Part shown: positions 10,989 to 20,606 of the stretch, piece by piece
Numbering within the stretch: the first letter of the stretch is position 1
Layout of the letters: every line of letters starts with the position of its first letter
Assembly (NCBI GenBank): GCA_038501625.1
Contig: JAZAYU010000081.1
Span: 1,922,001-1,986,000, forward strand
Length of the DNA stretch: 64,000 nucleotides
Reading direction: 5' to 3'
From: Corbicula japonica
Lineage: Eukaryota > Mollusca > Bivalvia > Venerida > Cyrenidae
Notes under the pieces: model-generated
Told to the model about the DNA's origin: nothing
The model's input: only the letters and a program-made list of their open reading frames with translations
The model's database searches: none
Position numbers and translations under genes: made by a program

Positions 10989-12047
10989 ATCGTACTTTGT
11001 TGTAATTGATCTTAATCATGTCGAACATAGTCTGGGCTGGAGGGTTTCACTGTTTCAATAATTTTTTTTATTCAGTATTGATTGTTTGTTTCGGTTAACA
11101 CTTACAGCTTTTCATCAATTGAAATTTCAGAGACACTGTGTAGTCATTGCTAAAGTATTGGAATTTTATCTGATTTGTAATCTCTCATTTATAAGATATT
11201 TGTCCTGTTTGGTGGCGTGAAAAGTACCTTTTCCATCTTTTTGATATGATGTTTGCCCAATGAAGATATTGTACATGTGCATCGACCGAATATGTTTATC
11301 TATTTGATAGACAACGGGAAAATAGTTAATTTTTGTTTTCAAAAACGTTGACCTTTAAATCATTTGTCTCATCAAGTAAAAAAGCTAGAATCTGCAAACT
11401 TTTTAACTTTAACTCTTCGACTTTTACATATGTGCTTGGATAATTGTTCTTAAACGCAATATTTCGTCCACTTTTGTGGATTAATAAACGAAAAACCGTT
11501 TGACCTAAAGTCTCTTAACCTGGTAGAGAGATCATTAGTGATTATATTACCCCTATCGTTTGGGGTCGAGATCAAAGTCCAAGATCAAAGTGGCCATTAA
11601 TTTAAATTGGTTTCCAATAATAAACTTAAGGAAAGTGTGACCCTATTGATTTTTGGTTCAAATATCATGGGACAAGGTCACGGTAGCCTTCAGTTGAAAA
11701 TCTCTTTTGATCAATAACTGAAGAAGGACATGCAGTCATACAACTTAGTATTTAGATTCAAGATGATTAGATCAGAAGAAAGAAACATGAAAGAAAAAAT
11801 AAACTTCATAGCTTATCTGATGCGCGTTCTCAATTAATTGTTGTGGTTTTTTTTTCAAACAATACACCAACTCAGAAATTACGGAATACTTCCATTTGTC
11901 ATGCCAAATGCCGTTTTCTTCGCTTAAAGTTAACTTCTTTTCACTTTTAAGTCCACCTTCTGTTTAACAAACAACAATAACAACAACAAATTCGTGGTGT
12001 TATATTCATGTTGTAATTGATAGATATGCCTTTTGTTCATTTTCCAG
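10989..12047. other. Non-coding DNA upstream of the MGAT4-like exons
   Basis: AT-rich with no supported exon. The 5' exons of the MGAT4-like gene, which should encode the cytoplasmic tail and signal anchor, were not found here and may lie elsewhere upstream, possibly beyond the satellite element. Confidence 0.5.
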
Positions 12048-12115
12048 ACTTTACAAGGAAGATCTTGTCCGGCTCTAAAAGAATACCACAATTTCTAGTA
12101 CAAGATTTGAATCCC
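12048..12115 (+). CDS. Probable stem-region exon of the MGAT4-like gene
   Basis: A 68-nt open stretch is bounded by a good acceptor (CATTTTCCAG ending at 12047) and a consensus donor (GTAAGT at 12116). Read with two leading nucleotides completing a split codon, it encodes FTRKILSGSKRIPQFLVQDL then NP and ends in phase 0, which matches the next candidate exon. It carries no catalytic motif and would fall in the variable stem between the membrane anchor and the catalytic domain. Support is from splice signals and phase only. A preceding exon ending in phase 1 was not found. Confidence 0.45.
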
Positions 12116-12283
12116 GTAAGTCGAGATCTTTATAACTATGTCAAGCAAAATGCCTGTTTATTCATTCAAATAAGTCGGACTTTAAAATTAAAAATAATAA
12201 TTCTACCCAGTTTTATGTTTTGGATGTCAAAAATGTCCAGCGATATCAAGAATTCTGTGTTAAATCAATCTCACCGTAGTCAG

Positions 12284-12350
12284 GATCCAAGGTTATATAA
12301 CTGAGAATGAAACCAGTTGTAAATCTCTGTTTTATAACCTTCATCCCTGA
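12284..12350. repeat. Deleted copy of the GACCAGTCTC palindromic MITE
   Basis: CCAAGGTTATATAACTGAGA at the left and CTGTTTTATAACCTTCATCC at the right match the two ends of the element at 63538-63680. The middle is lost. It lies in the intron between the two candidate stem exons. Confidence 0.55.
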
Positions 12351-12604
12351 TGTCACAAAATGTTAGCGTAGAGGTTTTCAAGAGATGATTTTAGAATATC
12401 GAATGTCCGTCCATTTCTAGTTACCTCCCTTTCTATTAAAAAAATCTTTTGGAATCCTTTATCAATTTTGATTAGTAGTGTTCTATGTCATATCCTGCCT
12501 ATTGTCTCTGCGTCTGTTGTTTGACAGGTGTGTCATGTTCAGTCTAGTAAAATGACAAAACAGACTTTCTATTTTCTGTATGCGACATATTTTGCTTATT
12601 CCAG

Positions 12605-12676
12605 ACTAGTAATATGTCGGTGGGTTTAAACTATCGATATCCTTTGACCATCACAGCTGCGCCAAGGCCAAAAAGT
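12605..12676 (+). CDS. Probable exon of the MGAT4-like gene just before the catalytic exon
   Basis: A 72-nt open stretch lies between an acceptor (GCTTATTCCAG ending at 12604) and a consensus donor GTAAGT at 12677. It reads TSNMSVGLNYRYPLTITAAR followed by QGQK. A second GT donor lies 4 nt downstream at 12681. Only the +4 donor gives the phase needed to join the strong acceptor before 13623 in the catalytic frame; the GTAAGT donor would instead fit an alternative acceptor at 13585. The position just before LTIGIPT suits the end of the stem. Confidence is moderate because no homology can be tested here. Confidence 0.5.
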
Positions 12677-12837
12677 AAGTACTAGCAGTTATTTTTCATA
12701 TCTTTTCAACAGAAGAAATAGAATCTTAACATTTTGTTGAAAACATGTTCTGTTCGTGCTCCCATCTAACCTCTTCCGGCTGTTTGACCGTCACTTAAGT
12801 AATTTTATTTTCGACTGATGTTCGATAGAGTGACTTT

Positions 12838-13463
12838 TGCGATAATTTCCGATTATGAATAGTTTCCGATTATGAATAGTTTCCGATTATGAATTTTACA
12901 TGTACACCGTTTGCCAATCTCACTAAAGTCAGATCTAACAAAATGTTAGATCTGATGACGGCCCGCTGACACCGTACATAGTAATGGCTGTTTTCCCCGA
13001 TTACTATTTTTAGGAATTGTCAACACAGGAAGCATGATTTATAACGCTCGCAAAATGTTCTGAAGATGTCATTACAGTAGAAATGAATGCACTACTACAT
13101 AATCACATATATCTCCAGTAAAATATGTCTAACGCTACCTGTCAACACTTTCCATGGTTTAAAATACTATTTTTACTTTCACTTTTGCGACTTTGTAGGC
13201 GACATTCTGATTGGTTCAAAGGGTTAGTGATAAAAGCACGTTTTAGCTACTCGTCAATCAGATTGACCGTTTGCATATTTTACGTCCTTTTAAGGGTTGT
13301 TTTGTTTCAAGAAAATGAAAATTGCTTAATCAGCTGCCATTACAGAGATTTTCTTTAATAAATAATATTTGTTGGTCTCTTTTCGTCGACTGGGTTTGCC
13401 AAATTTTGATAATGTCATGCAAACGATGAAAAAGTAGAATTGTGAAAACGAAAACTACCGCAT
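12838..13463. mobile_element. Foldback/TIR element in an MGAT4 intron
   Basis: The left end (GCGATAATTTCCGATTATGA..., GAATTTTAC, CCGTTTGCC) and the reverse complement of the right end (ATGCGGTAGTTTTCGTTTTC..., CGTTTGCATGAC) resemble the TIRs of the element at 37431-37777, so both belong to one family. Inside the left end, TTTCCGATTATGAATAG is repeated three times in tandem at about 12847-12893. The open frame at 13125-13358 lies wholly inside this element and is not taken as the N-terminus of the glycosyltransferase. Confidence 0.55.
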
Positions 13464-13622
13464 TCATATTTAACAGCTATGTTTCAGCCATATAACGATT
13501 CCGGATGGCTCTACCTGGTATAGGTTGAACTTAATACATCTTCTATGGGTTTCTCCGATTACTTACTCAAATTGTGTGTAAACAGTTCCCTGAACAATGC
13601 TTAATACGTTTTTATCTTCCAG

Positions 13623-14773
13623 GACGGCTCACAATTGGTATCCCGACGATCCAGCGCCGAGATGGAGATTATTTTATGGACATGCTTACCTCAATGCTCA
13701 ATAAAACTTCAGCGACGCATCTGAAAGAGGTTGTTTTTGTGATATTCCTGGCCGATTTGAACAACTCAGACTGGAAAATAGACAGAGAAATGGAAATTAG
13801 AAATACGTTTTCAGAATATATGGACGCTGGTTCCCTTATGGTTATAAAGGCACCGGACACATTTTACCGGAAGTTGCCCCGGTTTGGGAATAATTCGTAT
13901 ATGAATTGGAGAACAAAACAAAATTATGATTATGCTTTTTTGATGAAGTACTCTGTAGGGTTGTCGGACATGTATATGCAAATGGAGGATGACGTCATTG
14001 CATCAAACGGCTATTATGAGGCTATTACAGAATATGTCGGAAATCAGACTGACGACTCATGGATGTGCTTGGAATTTTCTGAACTTGGATTCATAGGGAA
14101 ACTTTATCATTCTAGAGATATCAATGATTTAGCCGACTTAATGCTCATGTTTTCTGACACACAACCCGTCGATTATTTATACTCCTATTTTAACATGCTG
14201 AAGGACAAAGGCGCAAGAAAGATTCGGAAACCAACCCTGTTCCAACATATGGGTGTTTACTCTAGTCTTGCTGATAAAACACAACCATTGCGTGATCGAT
14301 TTTTTGACTTTCCTACCAAAGAGTGGAAAGGCGACAATCCGCCGGCTAGAATATTTACAACATTGAAAGAAAATGAAGACTTTGCCACAAATTTACCTTA
14401 TTTGAATACTCCCGGTCATTTTTGGAGCTACGGCCCTGGAAATGAAAACGACACTTACTTGATAGTGTTTGATTCACCTCATGTGCTTAGTAAAGTTGTA
14501 GTAGAAACAGGCTCTAAAGACCATCCCGGTGATAGGATACTTAATGGCGTCCTCGAAGCTAGTGTCTCAATTTCCGGTACGGTTGAAAAACCGGTTTGTG
14601 ATGATTTTATTGTTGTCGGATATTTTGAAGGCGGGAGAATGTTTGCTAACGAAAAAGACTTAAGGTCAACGTTAGGTCGTGTAAAAACTAGGTGTTTGCA
14701 AATACGACTAACAAAATCCCAAATCGAATGGGTAATCATAAAAGAAATAGCCGTATTTCTGTCAAGAAACTGA
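13623..14773 (+). CDS. MGAT4: MGAT4 (GnT-IV) family N-acetylglucosaminyltransferase, catalytic exon
   Basis: GnT-IV enzymes add a beta-1,4-GlcNAc branch to the alpha-1,3 mannose arm of N-glycans in the Golgi lumen. The frame gives LTIGIPTIQR at the start of the fold, then MEDDV (the DxD-like sugar-nucleotide/metal site, about 120 residues later). Next come LEFSELGFIGK, the QPVDYLY segment, LFQHMGVYSSL and NPPARIFTTL, all in the order known for the family. The C-terminal ~115 residues correspond to the lectin-like domain found in GnT-IV. Stop TGA is at 14771-14773. About 383 residues come from this exon; the open frame continues 5' to an ATG at 13574, but a pyrimidine-rich acceptor (TTTTTATCTTCCAG) ends at 13622, so that ATG is probably intronic. 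Cytoplasmic tail, signal anchor and most of the stem are missing and must come from upstream exons. The best guess at subtype is an MGAT4C-like paralogue; the family is certain, the paralogue is not. Confidence 0.92.
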
Positions 14774-14800
14774 CAGTGTTGAAATTTCTTGTCTGCTAAT

Positions 14801-14806
14801 AATAAA
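14801..14806 (+). terminator. Poly(A) signal AATAAA of the MGAT4-like gene
   Basis: AATAAA lies 28 nt after the stop codon. A GT-rich stretch (GAGTGGTGTCGTC) follows, as expected of a downstream cleavage element. It implies a very short 3' UTR. Confidence 0.6.
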
Positions 14807-15507
14807 ACGAGTGGTGTCGTCCTTTAAATTTCTGTGATTGAATACAAGTTTAGTTTGCAATTAAGTCAATTTTGCAGAAAGCGCTGGGATCGTTTTTATC
14901 TTGAATAATTAATGTTTATTTTCCTGTTTCATTCAAATTTATTTTACATAAAATATCTCAAAATCGTCGATTATTTATAATATTCACTGCCTGTTTTATC
15001 TATAGTGAATTATACTCAGAGAAATGGCAGAGTTCTGTATTGTTTTGAAAGTATAAAAAGACTTGTTTGTCAACAACCGAGATCTACGTCATGTCATGTT
15101 TAATATTCCACTGATCTTTGAAGGCATTTTAGTGAAAAATCCTATCGTAATCAAATCCGGGCTGTTTCAAGAATGGGCACACTCTGTCATTAATCTAAAT
15201 AAAATTTACGATGTCATCCACACTCAGATATTTTAAATAGATGAACGTTTTTACTTACACTTTCATTCACGAAAGAGCCTCCGGGAAAGATTAAATCTAA
15301 AATCACCTGCGGTTTTATAGAATCTTACCGCGTTTAACCACTATTCCATAGTTCAAAGAATTTTCTGTGAAAGGTCCTAAAATCGCACCATGTATTTTCT
15401 CCAAAACATTTTGAATCTACCTGGAATAATCGTCAGCCCCCGTTCTCCCTTGTGATTTCATATTGATGAATTTGACATTTCCCGAAATAACCTACTGGAA
15501 AACGCCC
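14807..15507. other. Intergenic DNA
   Basis: No gene or clear repeat seen between the MGAT4-like 3' end and the 26-bp minisatellite. Confidence 0.6.
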
Positions 15508-16199
15508 TAGCAGCCTGAAGTCACGGTGCAGCCTGGCAGCGTGAAGTCACGGTGCAGCCTGGCAGCATGAAGTCACGGTGCAGCTTGGCAGCGTGAAGTC
15601 AATGTGCAGCCTGGCAGCGTGAAGCCACGGTGCAGCCTGGCAGCGTGAAGTCACGGTGCAGCCTGGCAGCGTGAAGTCACGGTGCAGCCTGTCAGCGTGA
15701 AGTCACGGTGCAGCCTGGCAGCGTGAAGTCACGGTGCAGCCTGGCAGCGTGAAGTCACGGTGCAGCCTGGCTCCGTGAAGTCACGGTGCAGCCTGGCAGC
15801 GTGAAGTCACGGTGCAGCCTGGCAGCGTGAAGTCACGGTGCAGCCTGGCAGCGTGAAGTCACGGTGCAGCCTGGCAGCGTGAAGTCACGGTGCAGCCTGG
15901 CAGCGTGAAGTCACGGTGCAGCCTGGCAGCGTGAAGCCACGGCGCAGCCTGGCAGCGTGAAGTCACGGCGCAGCCTGGCAGCGTGAAGTCACGGTGCAGC
16001 CTGGCAGCGTGAAGTCACGGCGCAGCCTGGCAGCGTGAAGTCAATGTGCAGCCTGGCAGCGTGAAGTCACGGCGCAGCCTGGCAGCGTGAAGTCACGGTG
16101 CAGCATGGCTGCGTGAAGTCACGATGCAGCCTGGCAGCGTGAAGTCACGGTGCAGCCTGGCAGCGTGAAGTCACGGTGCAGCCTGGCAGCGTGAAGTTG
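15508..16199 (+). repeat. 26-bp minisatellite (about 26 copies)
   Basis: Head-to-tail copies of CAGCCTGGCAGCGTGAAGTC followed by ACGGTG. Variants include GGTG/GGCG, AATGTG and one CTCCGTG copy. Copies are highly uniform and GC-rich against AT-rich flanks, which implies recent expansion. Confidence 0.95.
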
Positions 16200-16339
16200 G
16201 AATCTCGGCTGGGTTAAGTTTAAGGCGACGAATATGGAGGTATAATTTTATTTCAACCACCAAATCAATAAAAGTAAGTTTAAATAAATATTTCATGTTT
16301 TCACATTTTAACAGAAAAGGCGAATATTGAAATTCAGAC

Positions 16340-16440
16340 GGGCTGCCAACTATCTTCCGCCAGACTGCCAACTTTACACTGCCTTGCTGCCAACTCCGCG
16401 CTGCCAGAATGCCAACTTTGCGCTGCCAGAATGCCAAACC
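16340..16440 (-). repeat. Diverged inverted units related to the 26-bp minisatellite
   Basis: GCTGCCAACT..., CGCTGCCAGAATGCCAACTT and similar units recur about every 20-24 bp. Their reverse complement (GGCATTCTGGCAGCG) shares the CTGGCAGCG core of the 26-bp repeat, so this looks like a short inverted block at one end of the array. Confidence 0.55.
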
Positions 16441-16475
16441 ATGTAAAGCCCGCTTCCCACTGTCCCTGTGCACGC

Positions 16476-16521
16476 CGCGGTGCATCCCGGTCATGTTTAT
16501 CCGGTGGACCGGGATGACGCG
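16476..16521. repeat. Short GC-rich inverted repeat
   Basis: CGCGGTGCATCCCGGTC at 16476-16492 pairs with GACCGGGATGACGCG at 16507-16521 around a 14-nt loop. Function unknown. The rest of 16441-17060 shows no gene. Confidence 0.55.
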
Positions 16522-17061
16522 GGAAGATTTGTGAAGATTAGTTCACATAGCCCCGTAATGCGGCCCCTGTCACGGATCCCTGATTGGATATTAAATCGCG
16601 ATAATAAAATTGGCAAATATAGCTGAAAAAAAATGAGGCAGAAACCTATGGTCATGGCGGCATTGAATGTATGTTTTCATGCAGATTAATTTTAAACTTC
16701 ATAAGAAGACCAAGGCCCTACATAGAGTATATAAGAACACGGTATAGCGCACACGGATTTCAAGGGAAAACATATGCATTTAGAAGAAAATGCAACACTT
16801 TAAAATCAGGATAAAGGCAATTTCAAGTTATCTCCCTTTAATTAATAGTCGTTGATGATGTCGATGACGATGTTGGTGTTGAATAACTCGTTATGTGAAT
16901 TATAAGATGTACCTAAATAGTTTACAAAAATAAGGAGACAATTATTCATATAAAATACTAATTTAAAGATTAAAGATGTGCAAACACAATAAAGTTACAT
17001 CTTGGACCCTTGTATATTCGGCATGTAACAGCGCTAACATGTGATTCAGAAAAAGCAGAAG

Positions 17062-20000
17062 TTGAGGTGACGTATACTTTGTCTCATTGAACACATGTAT
17101 ACATTGTCTCATTGAACACATATATTATTGTCTCTTTAAACACATGTATATATTGGCTCTCTGAACACGTGCATAGCTTGTTTCATTAAACACATGTAAA
17201 CCCTGCTCGTTAAAAACATGCATAAATTTCTCTATGAACACATATAAACCTTGTTTTTTGGGGCACATGCTTACATTGTCTCTTTGAACCCATGTATACC
17301 TTGTCTCATTAAACACATGTATACCATGTCAGTCTGAACACATGTATACACTGTGTATTCTTTGTCTGTTTGAACAGATGTATACTTTGCCTCTCTGAAC
17401 ACGTATATCTCGTGTCTCTATGAACACATTTATACAGTTTCCTTCGATCACATGTATAAATTGTCTCTTTAAACACATGCATACCTTATCTTACAGAACA
17501 CATGTACACACTGTCTTTCTGAACACATATATACATTGTCTCTTTGAACACATGAATGGCTCTCTGAATACGTTTATACCTTTATCTTATTGAATACATG
17601 TATACCTTGTGTTGTTGAAAATAAAATGCATACATTCGTCCTTGAACACATATAGCTCTTGTTTCTTTGACACATGCATACATTGTCTTTTTTAAACACA
17701 TGTATACAATGTCTGTTTGAACACATATACCTTGTTTATTTAAAACATGCATACATTGTCTCTTTGAACACATGTATACATTGGTCATTTCAATACATGT
17801 ATACCTTGTCTCTCGGAACACGTGCATACCTTGTCTCTTTAAACACATGTGTAAATTGTCTTTTTAAACACATGTATTCACTGTCTCTTTGAACACTTGT
17901 ATACCTTATCTTATTGAACACATGAATACTTTGTCTCATTAAACACTCGTATATCTTGTCTCATTGAACATATGTATACCTTGTCTCATTAAACACATGT
18001 ATACCTTGTTACTTTGAACATATGTATACCTTGTCTAATTAAACACATGTATACCTTGTTACTTTGAACATATGTATACATTGTCTCATTGAACACATGT
18101 ATATCTTGTCTCTCTGAGCATATGTTTACATTTTCTCTTTGAACACATGTGTACGTTGTCCCTTTGATCACACATATATCTTGTCTCTTTGAACACATTT
18201 AAACCTTGTCTCACTGAATACATATATGGATTGTCTTTTTGAACACATTTATACCTTGTCTCTTTGAACGCATACCTTATCCCACTGAACACGTGTCTTT
18301 CTGAACACGTGTATACTTTATCTCACTGAACAAACATACACTTTGTCTCGATGAAAAAAATGCATACAGTTCTTCTCTTTTTACACATATATACCTTGTT
18401 TCTTTGAACACATGCTTACATTGTCTCTTTAAACACATGTAAACAATGTCTATTTGAACAAAAATATACCTTGTTTTCTAACACATGCATACATTGTCTG
18501 TTTAAACAAATGTATGTATTGTCTCTCTTTGAACACATGATACATTGTGTCGTTGAACACCTCGTTTCAATAAACACATATAAACATTGTCCATTTGAAC
18601 AAATGCATACATTGTCTCTTTGAAAAGATACCTTGTCTCTCATTGAACACATGTAAATCTTGTGTCCTTGAATACATGCATAACATGTTTAATTGAACAC
18701 ATGAATACATTGTCTTTTTGAATACATGTAAAACTTGTCTCTCAATGAACACGTGCATACATTGTCACTTTGAACACATATATACCTTGTCTCTTTGAAC
18801 ACTTGTATAGTTTGTCTCTTTGAAAACAGGTATACCTTGAGTCTTTGAATACATGAATACCGTATCTCTTTGAACACATGTATACCTTGTTTTTGAACAC
18901 ATGTTTACCTCGTCTCTCTGAACATGTGTAAACCTTGTCTCTTTGCACAAATTTATACCTTGCCCCTTTGATTACATGTATACTTTGTCTCATTGAACAA
19001 TTGTATACATGTACCTTGTATCGTTAAACACATGTTCACTTTGTTTCTTTGAACACTTGCATACTTTGTCTTTTAAACTTATGTATACCTTATTTTTTGT
19101 ACACATGCATACATTGTTTCTTTGAACACATATAAACATTGTTTCTTTGAACACATGCATATATTGTTCTTTGAACAAATATATACCTTGCTTCTTTGAA
19201 CATATGCATACATTGTCTCTATGAACACGTGTATACCTTGTTTCTTTGAACACATGCATACCCTATCCTTTTGAACACACACATACCTTGTCTTTTTGAA
19301 CACAATTATGCATTGTCTCTTTTAACACGTATACTTTGTCTCTTTGAACACATGTATACTTTGATTCTTTGAGCACGTGTATACCTTGTCTCTCTGACCA
19401 TCTGTATACCCTGACGTTTTGAACACATACGCGTATTTACATTGTCTCTATAAACACATGTATACATTGTCTCTTTGAACATGCGTGTACCTTGTCTCTT
19501 TGAACACATGTATACCTTGTCTTTAAAAAAAACAACATGTATACCTTTGCTCTTTGAACACATTTATTACTTGTCTCTCTGAACACATGTATAGTTTCTC
19601 TTTCAAAACAGGTATACCTTGAGTCTTTGAATACATGTATAACTTGTCTCTTTGAACACATACATGCATTGTCTCGTTGAATACATGCATACCTTGTCTC
19701 TCATTGAAAATATATATACCTTGTCTCTTTTAGCACATGTATACTTTGTCTCTCATTGAACATATGTATACCATAAATATCTTTCTAAACACATGCAATT
19801 TTTTCTTTGAACACATGCATACTTTTTCTCTTTGATTACATATATACCTTGTCTCAATGACCAATTGTATACTGTTTTTTAACATATGTATACTTTGTCT
19901 CTTTGAACAGATGTATACTTTGTCTCTTTGAACACATGTATTCCTTGTTTCTCTGACCACATGTATACTCTGTCTCTTTAAACACATGTATACCTTGTCT

Positions 20001-20369
20001 CTCTGAACACAAGCATACCTTGTTTTTTTGAACACATGTATACCTTGTCTCTCTGAATACATGTACCTTGTCTCATTAAACACATGTATACCTTTTTTCT
20101 TTGAACACATGCATATATTCTCTTTTTGAACTCATGTATACCTTGTTTCTTTGAACACATGCTTACATTGTCTCTTTGAACCCATGTATAGTTTGTTTCT
20201 TTGAACACGTGCATACATTGTCTTTTTTTAACAAACTTAAACTTTGTTTCTTTAAACACATGCATACCTCGTCTCTTTAAACACATGATTACCTTTTCTC
20301 TTTGTACACATGCATATTTTTTCTGTCTTGACACGTGTTTACCTTGTCTCTCTAAACAGTTGTATACGA
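17062..20369. repeat. 25-bp minisatellite array, about 130 copies (3.3 kb)
   Basis: The unit is TTGTCTCTTTGAACACATGT followed by ATACC, strictly 25 bp, with moderately diverged copies (CTCATT, CTCTCT and TTTTTT variants; ATGC for ATGT). Since 25 mod 3 is 1, the minus strand is largely stop-free in all frames. It gives a string of 60-140-codon frames with a 25-residue period (for example CVQRDKVYMCSKRQGIHVFK). These frames overlap each other and are interrupted by stops, so they are an outcome of periodicity, not a gene family. Confidence 0.95.
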
Positions 20370-20581
20370 TAAAATGTTTATTATCCTTTCTACCACTCAA
20401 AAAATCAACGGATCTGTGTAGAATTCATTTGGCTTTTAAAATCAGTCGATATTTCTTTCCAAGAGTTAATATAAACTAGCGAAAATGAATTTTTTACACC
20501 GCTGTCAAATATGAAAAAAACATAACCGTGTCTGCTCCTCGATGTGCCGTCCGCTTCTGGCTCTGCCGGTTGACGGGTGTG

Positions 20582-20606
20582 TTGTCTCTTTGACTACATT
20601 TATACC
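20582..20606. repeat. Isolated monomer of the 25-bp minisatellite
   Basis: TTGTCTCTTTGACTACATTT then ATACC matches the array unit but lies about 210 bp beyond its end, suggesting that the array once extended further or that a unit was displaced. Confidence 0.6.

Noticed and set aside
13125..13358. Hydrophobic frame (KILFLLSLLRLC) as the signal anchor of the MGAT4-like enzyme
   Set aside because: It lies inside a TIR element and has no donor in the right phase before 13586 or 13623.
13574..13622. ATG at 13574 as the true start of the MGAT4-like protein
   Set aside because: The enzyme needs a membrane anchor and stem, and a strong acceptor (TTTTTATCTTCCAG) lies between this ATG and the conserved domain. 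Kept only as an alternative acceptor case (13585).
17125..20400. A family of cysteine-rich secreted-like peptides on the minus strand
   Set aside because: The 25-residue period equals three 25-bp units. Frames overlap one another in different phases and lack signal peptides, so they follow from the minisatellite.
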